Origin: Pseudanabaena sp.
GTDB taxonomy: Bacteria > Cyanobacteriota > Cyanobacteriia > Pseudanabaenales > Pseudanabaenaceae
DNA length: 45,568 bases
Direction of reading: 5' to 3'
Assembly (NCBI GenBank): GCA_003249035.1
Contig: QBMK01000032.1
Span: 1-45,568 of the forward strand
How positions within the stretch are numbered: the stretch's first letter is position 1; every line of letters begins with the position of its first letter. Positions 1 through 8,106 of this stretch are shown piece after piece. The translations under genes were made by a program, and so were the position numbers. A model generated the notes under the pieces. The model saw nothing but the letters and a program-made list of their open reading frames with translations. It searched no databases and was not told the DNA's origin.

Positions 1-238
1 CACTTGAAAATCGCGATCGCACCAGCAAAAAATCAATAACTAAAACTGCGATCGCAATATATACAAGCTTCGTTGGTGTTGGGTTGAAAAATGAAATCAA
101 TACCACGCGATCGCCGATCGCATTTGCTAAAAATCGATAACTGAAACTGTGATCGCTTTTTAGACATTGTAGAAGTTTCATTCTTCATCTCAATTTACGC
201 GATAGCGATCACACTACCTAATCTATAATCTATTGGTC
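1..238. repeat. HIP1-rich degenerate repeat spacer downstream of effector 1
   Basis: No gene is visible. The stretch carries several GCGATCGC-type sites and a recurring phrase resembling 'aaaatcaataactgaaactg' before a HIP1 site, seen near 27 and 130. The same phrase recurs in the later spacers near 2530, 10625 and 13450. The segment at about 150-200 matches the sequence that follows each pentapeptide-gene remnant further right, so this is part of the same spacer family. Confidence 0.6.
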
Positions 239-1999
239 TTATTCCAAACCTTTTTTATATCTACTAACAAGAACTTGTCTAACTAGTTTTTCATCAGCGT
301 TTGAATTTATCGCACTTCTTGTCGAAAAACGCTCCTGTAGATTTTGTGCTTCCCATTTACTGATTGTCGGATGAGCATTTGTTTCTGCTTGCAGCATCCC
401 TTGTTCAAATGCGTCAAAAGCGTCTTTTAACTTTTTCGTACCAAAATCACCTGGTATTTTGTTCGCTGCAAGAATTAGATTGTTTACAGCCGTTACGGCA
501 TAATTTTTGCGTTTCGATTTGCTTACTTCTATCATTTCAGACAAATTTGCTTGCCAACTTATGGTTATTGAAGTCATCCCACCTAGATTGTCTAATGGAA
601 TAACATCGGTATTTGCTCTATCAAAATCAATGTTATTTGCCATCACTCTTCCATTGGACTGAAATCGGTCTACGTTTCGAGTTAAAACGTCGTAATAAGC
701 CATTTGCCCGTATCGAACACACTTATTTGTGTCTAATATTGTATTTAATAGAGCATCTTTATTTGTCTTATTATTCATATTTGTTATTTTTAATAGAGTT
801 TTGCCCATATCTAATTTATCCATCTTAATACCTACAGTTTGCTGATCTATATTTCTACCTAAATTCCTCAATAAACTTCCACTGTCATCGTTTGCATTAA
901 TGGGTATAAGCTTCAATTGATTGATATCATTTTGATCGAGAAACTTCCTTTCAATGTTGCCATCCAACACTGCTTCCCCTAGTTCCTGTCCCAACTTATA
1001 CCTTGCTTGGAATAGGCTCAAGCTTTCTTGAGGACTAGTTGGTACTTCGAATTTCACAACAACACTGTCTTGATTTGCACCTTTCAATATATATACTAAC
1101 CCGTGGGGATTTTTTACATTTTGTACTTCGTTTGCTGCAATCGGGTTGTCTTTTGATAACAAGCGTTGTAATTTAACGTGAGTATGGCTATTTTCACTCG
1201 TCTGCTGAACAACATGTGTCAATTCATGAGCAATCAACTCTTGTCCACCTCGACTGCTCGGCTCATAAGCCCCTTGCCGAAAGAAGACATCTTGACCTGT
1301 TGTAAAAGCCTTGGCTTGAATTGATTTATTTAATTGGTCTGATTGCGAATCTATATGCACTTTCACACCGCTAAAGTCTGCACCCATAGCTTGGCCCATC
1401 TTTGCTTTTAGAATGGGATCTAGAGACTGTCCACTACCCCGCGCACTTTGAATTGATGACTCTAAATCAGGCGATGATTCTCCCTCGCCAAGATTTTCGC
1501 GGCTCTGAACCAAAGACTTCATTTGCAATTCTTCCTCTTCTTCCATCACTTCTCGTTGGATTGAAGAGATTGGTTTCATTTGCAATTCTTCATCTTCTTC
1601 TTCCATCGACTCTTCTCGTTGGATAGATTGATCCTGTGGTGTTGAATTTATCTGTTGGACAACTTTAGAGGCAGTGGCATCTGCTTCTTGCTCATACTTA
1701 TCATTTGGCTCACCAATACTCAGCTTGGCTTGGATCACCGACACCCGTTTATCTTGAAGCGGTCTCCTCAAGCGGTTCATTGGTTTTGTTTGGACTGGAG
1801 TATCAGACGACTCAGTGCTGCGCTGATTAATTATTTTTTCTAGAAAATTTTCTGTATATCCCGATGGTCGAGGTGTAGCATCTTCATCCAAATCCGTCTG
1901 AATTGGCGCGAAGCCTCTAGTTTGTAAAAATGAAGCTGTGGGTTTAAATAAAAACGTAGATTGGGAAGGCTTTTTTTCGTTATCGTAAGCACGAGACAT
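239..1999 (-). CDS. DUF4157 eCIS-type effector 1, kinase-like C-terminal domain
   Basis: A 586-residue protein. Residues 1-60 are the array-wide basic, Ser/Thr-rich leader. Residues 90-118 hold the KYEQEAD segment typical of DUF4157 proteins, 127-165 hold two acidic ELQMK repeats, and about 180-266 form DUF4157 with HELTH at 258-262. The tail (about 280-586) is unique in the array. VVVKFE (K316) resembles a kinase beta-3 lysine. DVLTRNVDR (437-445) resembles the catalytic loop of HipA and phosphoinositide-type kinases, and NNIDFD (455-460) with VIPLDN (466-471) could supply metal-binding Asp residues. I infer a kinase-like toxin. DUF4157 proteins are established eCIS-associated effectors. No immunity gene lies beside it. 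The 5' leader carries a MITE 78 bp upstream. The kinase assignment is motif-based and could be wrong; the DUF4157 assignment is firm. Confidence 0.8.
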   Translation of the reverse strand: MSRAYDNEKKPSQSTFLFKPTASFLQTRGFAPIQTDLDEDATPRPSGYTENFLEKIINQRSTESSDTPVQTKPMNRLRRPLQDKRVSVIQAKLSIGEPNDKYEQEADATASKVVQQINSTPQDQSIQREESMEEEDEELQMKPISSIQREVMEEEEELQMKSLVQSRENLGEGESSPDLESSIQSARGSGQSLDPILKAKMGQAMGADFSGVKVHIDSQSDQLNKSIQAKAFTTGQDVFFRQGAYEPSSRGGQELIAHELTHVVQQTSENSHTHVKLQRLLSKDNPIAANEVQNVKNPHGLVYILKGANQDSVVVKFEVPTSPQESLSLFQARYKLGQELGEAVLDGNIERKFLDQNDINQLKLIPINANDDSGSLLRNLGRNIDQQTVGIKMDKLDMGKTLLKITNMNNKTNKDALLNTILDTNKCVRYGQMAYYDVLTRNVDRFQSNGRVMANNIDFDRANTDVIPLDNLGGMTSITISWQANLSEMIEVSKSKRKNYAVTAVNNLILAANKIPGDFGTKKLKDAFDAFEQGMLQAETNAHPTISKWEAQNLQERFSTRSAINSNADEKLVRQVLVSRYKKGLE

Positions 2000-2069
2000 A
2001 CCACTAAACCCTAAATTTACTTACTGAGACACAGCATGTATTTGATATTGCATATTCTCGCATAATCAA
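2000..2069 (-). promoter_or_regulatory. Conserved effector leader, copy 1
   Basis: About 70 bp upstream of the ATG are nearly the same in five of the six effectors (also 7694-7768, 10345-10422, 13166-13242 and 16088-16163). Read on the minus strand, each has TTGATTATG(C/A)GAGAATA followed about 16 bp later by a weak TATCAA-like box, then an A+T-rich stretch with AGGGTTTAGT or AGAGG ahead of the ATG. It is a plausible shared promoter and ribosome-binding region. The boxes are weak matches, so promoter function is an inference from conservation. Confidence 0.35.
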
Positions 2070-2077
2070 AAAAAAAT

Positions 2078-2236
2078 GGCTCAATAGGTGTTTCGGGGAG
2101 GTGCTTTAGCTTAAATGGCTGAAATGCTTGATGTGCAATAGTTTTAGCCTCGGAGGTCTTTGATGTCTGAAACACCCAGTATTAAAAGCATTGAGCCATT
2201 TATTATGTTTGACCTCCCCGAAACACCTTTAGAGCC
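2078..2236. mobile_element. ISL3-like MITE with 25-bp inverted ends and 8-bp target duplication
   Basis: A 159-bp element without coding capacity. The left end (2078-2102) starts GGCTCAATAGGTG and the right end (2212-2236), on the opposite strand, starts GGCTCTAAAGGTG; they match at all but two or three of 25 bases. AAAAAAAT flanks both sides (2070-2077 and 2237-2244) as an 8-bp target duplication. The equivalent spots upstream of effectors 3, 4, 5 and 6 are uninterrupted A-runs, so the empty site is visible in the same window. GGCTC ends with 8-bp duplications are typical of the ISL3 family. No transposase is present, so mobilisation would need a partner elsewhere. Confidence 0.85.
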
Positions 2237-2243
2237 AAAAAAA

Positions 2244-2364
2244 TTAACGACAATTTTGAACGTTTACTGACCCATCTTGCATGGTCGTGTTACATAACTT
2301 TGCTTTTGTTAAATTTGTATTGATTAACGAAGCATTTTCGAGATACTCATCAACTAAATTTACT
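2244..2364 (-). pseudogene. 3' fragment of pentapeptide-repeat gene, remnant 1
   Basis: This matches the last roughly 40 codons of the intact pentapeptide-repeat gene at 16164-16865, down to the stop codon (ending NVQNCR). It has no start or signal peptide. Homology stops abruptly at about 2364, where a repeat-rich spacer begins. The same truncation point is found in three further copies, so the fragment was duplicated along with the effector head rather than decaying separately each time. Confidence 0.85.
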
Positions 2365-2709
2365 TTGATCGCTTCTTAGACCTTGTAGAAAGTAGATTGG
2401 GTTTCATTATTCATCTCAATTTAAGCGATCACTGGTCGCATCAGTCCAAAAATCAATAACCAGAAAAGCGAACATGGGATCGCACCAGCCAAAGATCAAC
2501 AACGAGATATAGCGATCACCGATCACATTAGCTAAAAATCAATAACTGAAACTGCGATCACTTGCTGCCAACTTTAAAAATGCGAAATTATAAAAAGTAG
2601 AAATTAGGTTGAGTGGAGCGTCAGCGATACCCAACAGTTAACCTCATTGCACATAATGCCTGCTGGTGTTGGGTTTCATTCTTCAACCCAACCTACGCGA
2701 TAGCGATCA
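2365..2709. repeat. Spacer with REP-like palindrome (2604-2636) and HIP1 repeats
   Basis: No gene is visible. At 2604-2636 is a copy of the REP-like unit TTAGGTTGAGTGGAGCGTC followed by AGCGATACCCAAC, whose outer arms pair. A second hairpin family, GTTGGGTTTCATTCTTCAAC followed by CCAACCTACG, lies at about 2665-2697. Related units recur at 10689, 13511 and 13848, next to transposase remnants. Confidence 0.7.
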
Positions 2710-4974
2710 CTATAGACCAAGCGCCTCATAGAAGTCTAACGGTTCTACGTAGTAATTAGCTCCCATTTTTTCATGGTAAATTGTCAAGTGATAATCATTG
2801 ACTGAGTCGATCACAAGTATCTCCCCTTTTTGCAGTATATGGTTAGTTTCCATCATTTTGTCAACAAAGTTGAAATCGTTCGCAAGCGAGAATTTCTTTC
2901 CTGTGTTGTCTCCAAAAAAAGCTATTACGTTACCTCTGTTCTGCTCTCTTCTCTGTCTTATTGCATTCGCTTGTGCTCTTTGTTGAGCAGCTTGTGCTTT
3001 TTGTTGAGCGTCTAGAGCTGCTTTTGGCACGTATCCTTGATTGCTGTCAGCTATTGACTTGTGGAGTGCATTCGGGTTGTAAGCGTCTTTCCACCCAACT
3101 CCCAGCAATGCTGTAATCTCATCAGCGGGGACGCGCATAGCGGCTCCTTTAGGAAAGGTCTTTCCAGTAGTTTCCACAATATCTTTGGCAAATTCTGTGC
3201 AATTATAGCCAGTTAACAGATAGTCCGGCGGAGACGCTAAAACTTTTTGTGCTCTGGTCAAAGCTTTGTCATATTGTTTTTCAGTTAGTTCATAGTCAAT
3301 TACCATTTGATCGGGATCATCTTCATGACTATCATCAGGATATAACACCATCCCAGCAACAGCTAAATCTGGGCGATTGTAAAATGTTAGAGGACGGAAT
3401 CCAAAACTATGTTCTGCTAAGGGTTGTTTATTATCATCGCAGGGAACGAGCTTAATCCAGGTGTGACCCACTTTTGTACTTCCAGCGATTAAATCTTTAA
3501 CGGCTTTTAGCTTTTCTGAGTCAGTCATTCCTTGACCACCGGCACTTGCCTTTTGGCGCTTTATATCTTCTTGATCGACTATCCATTGAGCAGCTTGCTG
3601 CTTCATCATGCCACTATCCGGTTTTTTGAATTCTTTTTTGGCGCTTTCGATAGTCAGTTCAAGCCGCTTCTTATTGAATTCTAAAAGATGGGGGTTCTCT
3701 ACCGATGCGTACAAAACAAGCTTATATGTTTTTGCCTTTTGAGTTACAGCGCGTTCTGTCGCTATGACTTTATCATCAACATCCTGTATGCGATCCTTCT
3801 CTTTTTTAATCGTTTCTGAAGGAGTTTCGTTAGTAGCTTTTTGACCTCCTTTTTCTGCTTTGACTTCTTCTAATAAGGCTTCAATATACTGGGCTTTTCG
3901 GAGATCTTTGTTTTCGTTAACCCCTTGTTGGCTCATGTGTTGCCCAATCCACGATGTGCATAAATTTTCTAACTGATCAAGGTGCTTTTTTTTCTTCTCT
4001 TTTGGGTATTTCTTGAGTATCTTCAGGATTTGATTGTAGGTACTGTTGTCAAGGGTTGCTTTTGTGCCGACATCGCCCGCGAGCCTCTTAAAATCAGTTT
4101 CACTAATGAGACGTTGAACTTGAGAGCTTGGAGCTTTACTACTAGGAAGCAATTGATGTGGAGCATTCCTGACTCCAGTTTGCTGCACTACATGGGTTAA
4201 CTCATGAGCGATCAACTCTTGTCCATCTCGGCTACTTGGGGCATACGCCCCCTGCCGAAAGAACACATCTTGCCCGGTTGTAAAAGCCTTTGCTTGAATT
4301 GATTTATTTAATTGGTCTGATTGCGAATCTATATGCACTTTCACACCGCTAAAGTCTGCTCCCATTGCTTGACCCATCTTTGCTTGTAGATTGGGATCTA
4401 GCGACTGTCCACTACCCCGCGCACTTTGAATTGATGACTCTAAATCAGTCGATACTTCTCCCCCACCAAAATTTTCGCGCCTCTGCACCAAAGACTTCAT
4501 TTGCAATTCTTCCTCTTCTTCCATTGATTCTCGCTGGATGGAAGAGATTGGTTTCATTTGCAATTCATCCTCTTCTTCCATTGCCGCTTCTCGTTGGACA
4601 GATTTATCCTGAGTTGGCGAATTTATCTGCTGAACAACTTTAGAGGCAGTGGCATCAGCTTCTTGCTCATACTTATCATTTGGCTCACCAATACTCAGCT
4701 TGGCTTGGATCACCGACACCCGTTTATCTTGAAGCGGTCTCCTCAAGCGGTTCATTGGTTTTGTTTGGACTGGAGTATCAGACGACTCAGTGCTGCGCTG
4801 ATTAATTATTTTTTCTAGAAAATTTTCTGTATATCCCGATGGTCGAGGTGTAGCATCTTCATCCAAATCCGTCTGAATTGGCGCGAAGCCTCTAGTTTGT
4901 AAAAATGAAGCTGTGGGTTTGAATGAAAACGTAGATTGAGAAGGCTTTTTTTCGTTATCGTTAGTGCGTTTCAT
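2710..4974 (-). CDS. DUF4157 eCIS-type effector 2, permuted papain/NlpC-like cysteine hydrolase tail
   Basis: 754 residues. The head (1-265) is the array head with two acidic repeats and HELTH at 257-261. The middle (about 290-480) is Lys/Glu-rich and probably helical. In the tail, GHTWIKL (H504) comes before YNCTEFAKDIV (C592). His before Cys is the order of circularly permuted papain-like (NlpC/P60, LRAT-type) hydrolases, where the Cys starts a helix and the His starts a strand. I infer a peptidase, amidase or acyltransferase toxin. A Gln/Ala-rich linker (about 645-680) precedes a final domain of about 70 residues. The start reads MKRTND instead of MSRxYD and is shared only with effector 4. 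AGAGG lies about 10 nt before the ATG. Its upstream spacer lacks the pentapeptide remnant found for the other five. Confidence 0.8.
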   Translation of the reverse strand: MKRTNDNEKKPSQSTFSFKPTASFLQTRGFAPIQTDLDEDATPRPSGYTENFLEKIINQRSTESSDTPVQTKPMNRLRRPLQDKRVSVIQAKLSIGEPNDKYEQEADATASKVVQQINSPTQDKSVQREAAMEEEDELQMKPISSIQRESMEEEEELQMKSLVQRRENFGGGEVSTDLESSIQSARGSGQSLDPNLQAKMGQAMGADFSGVKVHIDSQSDQLNKSIQAKAFTTGQDVFFRQGAYAPSSRDGQELIAHELTHVVQQTGVRNAPHQLLPSSKAPSSQVQRLISETDFKRLAGDVGTKATLDNSTYNQILKILKKYPKEKKKKHLDQLENLCTSWIGQHMSQQGVNENKDLRKAQYIEALLEEVKAEKGGQKATNETPSETIKKEKDRIQDVDDKVIATERAVTQKAKTYKLVLYASVENPHLLEFNKKRLELTIESAKKEFKKPDSGMMKQQAAQWIVDQEDIKRQKASAGGQGMTDSEKLKAVKDLIAGSTKVGHTWIKLVPCDDNKQPLAEHSFGFRPLTFYNRPDLAVAGMVLYPDDSHEDDPDQMVIDYELTEKQYDKALTRAQKVLASPPDYLLTGYNCTEFAKDIVETTGKTFPKGAAMRVPADEITALLGVGWKDAYNPNALHKSIADSNQGYVPKAALDAQQKAQAAQQRAQANAIRQRREQNRGNVIAFFGDNTGKKFSLANDFNFVDKMMETNHILQKGEILVIDSVNDYHLTIYHEKMGANYYVEPLDFYEALGL

Positions 4975-5231
4975 AACTCAATAACCTCTAAATTTGCGTA
5001 GAAAAACTTTATGGCTTTTGCTTATTGCCTGAGGCTATTGTGACACAAGTTACATACAATTCCTGCTGAAGTCTGATTTCATTCTTCAACTTGATCTGGG
5101 CGATCGCGAAACGCGCTACTGGGAGTGTGATGGTATATTCTGCTATTGGCATCGGTCAGAGACGTCAGTTTCTATTCTAGTTTGATTGGGAAAGGGTGGA
5201 ATCTGTTCTTATGCGAGCGCTCGGACTCCAT

Positions 5232-5338
5232 GATCCAAGATTGGGCTGATATTCCTATGAATCCAGTGAATCATGGGTTGTGTGAAAAGCCTCAAGATTG
5301 TTTGTTTTCGAGCATTCATCGGTTCATTGCGCAAGGCT
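5232..5338 (+). pseudogene. Remnant of REP-associated tyrosine transposase (RAYT) C-terminus
   Basis: The plus-strand reading contains PMNPVNHGLCEKPQDC followed by LFSSIHRFIAQG. This is recognisable as the 'NPVxHGL...DWxxSSxHRF' end of RAYT/Y1 transposases. The HUH motif and most of the protein are missing, and the frame upstream is not transposase-like. A second RAYT remnant lies at 13598-13834. Confidence 0.7.
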
Positions 5339-5387
5339 CCGGTTATTCGACGAGATCGTTGAAATTGTTGTTTATGATTCAATAGGT

Positions 5388-5557
5388 CAGAATTCCTCAT
5401 ATAGCCGCAGGAGCCGGGGAAAATCTTCTTTTTCCTCCAACCCGAAGACGAATTCCCGGTTAACGAAGCGGGACACGCAGTGGTAGTAGGCAAGGAGATA
5501 ATGGGGCTGAGTTTTGAGTCGGGATTTGCGCAAGGCTGGACGGTCGATTGTCATTAG
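5388..5557 (+). other. Unrecognised open reading fragment between RAYT remnant and effector 3
   Basis: One plus-strand frame, closed by TAG at about 5555-5557, reads PEDEFPVNEAGHAVVVGKEI and then MGLSFESGFAQGWTVDCH. It has protein-like composition but no convincing start, because an in-frame stop lies just upstream. I do not recognise it. It may be the 3' end of a lost gene. It abuts effector 3 from the opposite strand. Confidence 0.3.
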
Positions 5558-5575
5558 AATCAATGATCGATTGCG

Positions 5576-7693
5576 TTAAATCTTTGGTTCTTGCCATACC
5601 CCTGCATTCTGAAGAGCCTTACGCAAGGGCTCCGCTTCACCAAAGGTTTTCTCACCCACGCCAAACTTTTCATTTTTCCAACCAGCGCCTGACACTTTAG
5701 TTTTTGAACCATCGGCTTGGTAATGGACGTGCCATTCCGGAATTAGCCGTCCTCCCCCAGCATATTCAAACACCCAAGAGCTGCCAATTCCCTGTTTTCC
5801 AGATGTATAGATATTGCCTTTTGCTCGCAGCAAACCAACACTCAGCAAAGAGCTGACTATTTTGGAGTCGACTGTTGTACGGTCGTTCAGTTGGCTAAAG
5901 TTATTGACCAGTTTTTCCAAATCCGCTTTTTTGGCATTTGTAGCGATGCGAAAACTACGCATCACTTGTTGTTTCTTGCTCGGATCCACGATCGTGTTGT
6001 TCAGGGTGTTCCAACAGCCCAAAATCTCCTGCTTGGTCACACCCGCTTTTTTGTTAAATTCGACAATATCGCGTTCATCAATCGCGGCAGCCTGCATTGA
6101 CAAATTGGCATCAATGTTGCCGCCTATAGCAAATAGCTTTTTCAGTTGCTGGTATGTTGAAATTTGGCCGTTGCCATCAAGATGCACTAGGGTCTGAAGG
6201 TCGGGAATGGAGAGACTGCCCAAAATCCCCGCAGCCCATTTGGCACGAAGCAAGTTGTTTTCGATCAACCTCATGCCCAACAGTGTTTGCACATGCTCAA
6301 GCTTTGGGAAAGCCTGAGGGTTGAGCATCTGCACAGTCAGGAGATTGCCAAGCTCGCGCTTGTGGGGTTTCACTTCTGCCAAGAGATTGCCATCGGCAAA
6401 AGACTCCAGCCCAAGACGCCTCTCGCGTTCCGCTATCACTGCTCCAACGGGATCAGACTGCTGTCCAAGTTGATTTTTAATCGCCAGCCGACCTTCCAAC
6501 CGACCACTATTCACTAGCTTATTGGAAACAGGGGCTTCTGTTTCACCCATCTCTTGCGCTTCGCGGGTGCTGGCAGCGCCGCCAATATTGGACAGGGCTA
6601 TCTGGTAACGTGGATCTTGCGCTTGTCGTTTGTCCAGCGTGTCGCCTGCGCCGCCTTCTTCTTCGCCTGCTTCTTTCATGGTTATGCCACGCACAGCGGC
6701 GCGGCGCTTTTGCATTTCACGCAGGAAATGATCATCTGGCTGGCGCTGAATTGTTTTGGACGGCCAACCAGTTTGTCCGTCAGAGGGCGATTTCGTTGTA
6801 TACTCCATCACACCGCCTTGCTCTGGTTCCTCGGCATCATTTACTGGCACGCCACCCTTCATCTGCATCGTCGGCTTTACCCTGCCCTGCGACTGCTGGA
6901 CAACGTGAGTGAGTTCATGGGCAATCAACTCCTGCCCACCCTTACTGCTTGAATCATAGGCTCCTTGCCGAAAGAAAACATCCTGTCCTGTAGTAAAAGC
7001 TTTAGCTTGAATCGACTGATTGAGTTGATCTGATTGCGAGTCCGTATGTACCTTCACTCCGCTAAAATCTGCGCCCATAGCCTGCCCCATTGACTGTTGC
7101 AGCCCAGCATCCAGCGATCGCCCACCACCTCGCACACTTTGAATCGATGATTCCAAATCAGTTGAAGCTTGTCCCCCGCCAAGATTTTCGCGTCTCTGCA
7201 CCAAAGACTTCATTTGCAATTCTTCATCTTCTTCCATCGACTCTTCTCGTTGGATTGTAGAGATTGGTTTCATTTGCAATTCTTCATCTTCTTCTTCCAT
7301 CGACTCTTCTCGTTGGATAGATTGATCCTGTGGTGTTGAATTTATCTGTTGGACAACTTTAGAAGCAGTGGCATCTGCTTCCTGCTCATACTTATCATTT
7401 GGTTCACCAATACTCAGCTTGGCTTGGATCACCGACATCCGTTTATCTTGAAGCGGTCTCCTCAAGCGGTTCATTGGTTTTGTTTGGACTGGCGTATCAG
7501 ACGTCTCAGTGCTGCGCTGATTAATTATTTTTTCTAGAAAATTTTCTGTATATCCAGATGGTCGAGGTGTGGCATCTTCATCCAAATCTGTCTGAATTGG
7601 CGCGAAGCCTCTAGTTTGTAAAAATGAAGCTGTAGGTTTGAATGAAGCCGTAGATTGAGAAGGCTTTTTTTCGTTATCGTAACTACGCGACAT
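5576..7693 (-). CDS. DUF4157 eCIS-type effector 3, unrecognised C-terminal domain
   Basis: 705 residues. The head contains two acidic repeats and HELTH at 259-263. The tail starts after about 272 with a low-complexity, Gly/Glu-rich linker containing TIQRQ, then an Ala/Leu-rich helical middle (about 380-610). The final 90 residues contain a glycine-rich turn and EWHVHY (H655, H657), followed by a Gly/Lys-rich stretch. Paired histidines in a short C-terminal domain would suit a small nuclease or another metal or acid-base enzyme, but I do not recognise a family and assign no activity. The tail differs from all neighbours. The leader and a pentapeptide remnant lie upstream. Confidence 0.75.
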   Translation of the reverse strand: MSRSYDNEKKPSQSTASFKPTASFLQTRGFAPIQTDLDEDATPRPSGYTENFLEKIINQRSTETSDTPVQTKPMNRLRRPLQDKRMSVIQAKLSIGEPNDKYEQEADATASKVVQQINSTPQDQSIQREESMEEEDEELQMKPISTIQREESMEEDEELQMKSLVQRRENLGGGQASTDLESSIQSVRGGGRSLDAGLQQSMGQAMGADFSGVKVHTDSQSDQLNQSIQAKAFTTGQDVFFRQGAYDSSSKGGQELIAHELTHVVQQSQGRVKPTMQMKGGVPVNDAEEPEQGGVMEYTTKSPSDGQTGWPSKTIQRQPDDHFLREMQKRRAAVRGITMKEAGEEEGGAGDTLDKRQAQDPRYQIALSNIGGAASTREAQEMGETEAPVSNKLVNSGRLEGRLAIKNQLGQQSDPVGAVIAERERRLGLESFADGNLLAEVKPHKRELGNLLTVQMLNPQAFPKLEHVQTLLGMRLIENNLLRAKWAAGILGSLSIPDLQTLVHLDGNGQISTYQQLKKLFAIGGNIDANLSMQAAAIDERDIVEFNKKAGVTKQEILGCWNTLNNTIVDPSKKQQVMRSFRIATNAKKADLEKLVNNFSQLNDRTTVDSKIVSSLLSVGLLRAKGNIYTSGKQGIGSSWVFEYAGGGRLIPEWHVHYQADGSKTKVSGAGWKNEKFGVGEKTFGEAEPLRKALQNAGVWQEPKI

Positions 7694-7768
7694 GTCACTA
7701 ACCCCGCTATTTACTTACAGAGAAACTTCATGTATTTGATACTGCATATTCTCGCATAATCAAAAAAA

Positions 7769-7891
7769 TTAACGACAATTTTGAACGTTTACTGACCCAT
7801 CTTGCATGGTCGTGTTACATAACTTTGATTTTGTTAAATTTGTATTGATTAACGAAGCATTTTCGAGATAAGCATCAACTAAATTTACTTC
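7769..7891 (-). pseudogene. 3' fragment of pentapeptide-repeat gene, remnant 2
   Basis: Encodes VNLVDAYLENASLINTNLTK and on to NVQNCR and stop, the last roughly 40 residues of the protein at 16164-16865. An ORF could extend to an ATG near 7963, but the added residues come from the spacer repeat and have no pentapeptide pattern. It has the same truncation point as the other remnants. Confidence 0.8.
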
Positions 7892-8106
7892 AATCGACTT
7901 TTGTCCATTGGAGAAAGTAGGCTGAGTTGAGTGGAAGTCAACGCTCTCTCTCATTGCATTCATATTTTTTTACTGCTGTGGGTTTCATTCTTTGACTCAA
8001 ACTATGCGAGAACGAGCGTATTAGCCCAGTATCAATTATCAATACAACAATTACCATAACTGTATTGACAACAATAACAAATTATCATCTACCTGTATCT
8101 TCGAGG
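7892..8106. repeat. Degraded REP-like spacer
   Basis: At about 7915-8005 the spacer resembles the GTAGGTTGGGT and GGGTTTCATTCTT units seen in other spacers, but with many changes. The rest is A+T-rich, with short ACAATTA/TAACAA repeats near 8035-8085. No gene is visible. Confidence 0.45.

Noticed and set aside
1655-1843. Plus-strand open frames repeated opposite each effector head (also 4558-4818, 7349-7537, 9811-10188 and 12695-13009)
   Set aside because: They are antisense shadows preserved only because the effector heads are near-identical. They have no start signals and the sequence is leucine/phenylalanine-rich as expected of mirrored acidic codons.
239-1999. Reading HELTH as proof of an active zinc metalloprotease
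   Set aside because: HExxH is typical of DUF4157, but a third metal ligand is not evident and activity is not established, so I did not call the heads peptidases.
7892-7963. Intact small gene at 7769-7963
   Set aside because: Only the last roughly 40 codons are pentapeptide-like. The rest reads through spacer repeat, and three sister remnants show the same truncation.
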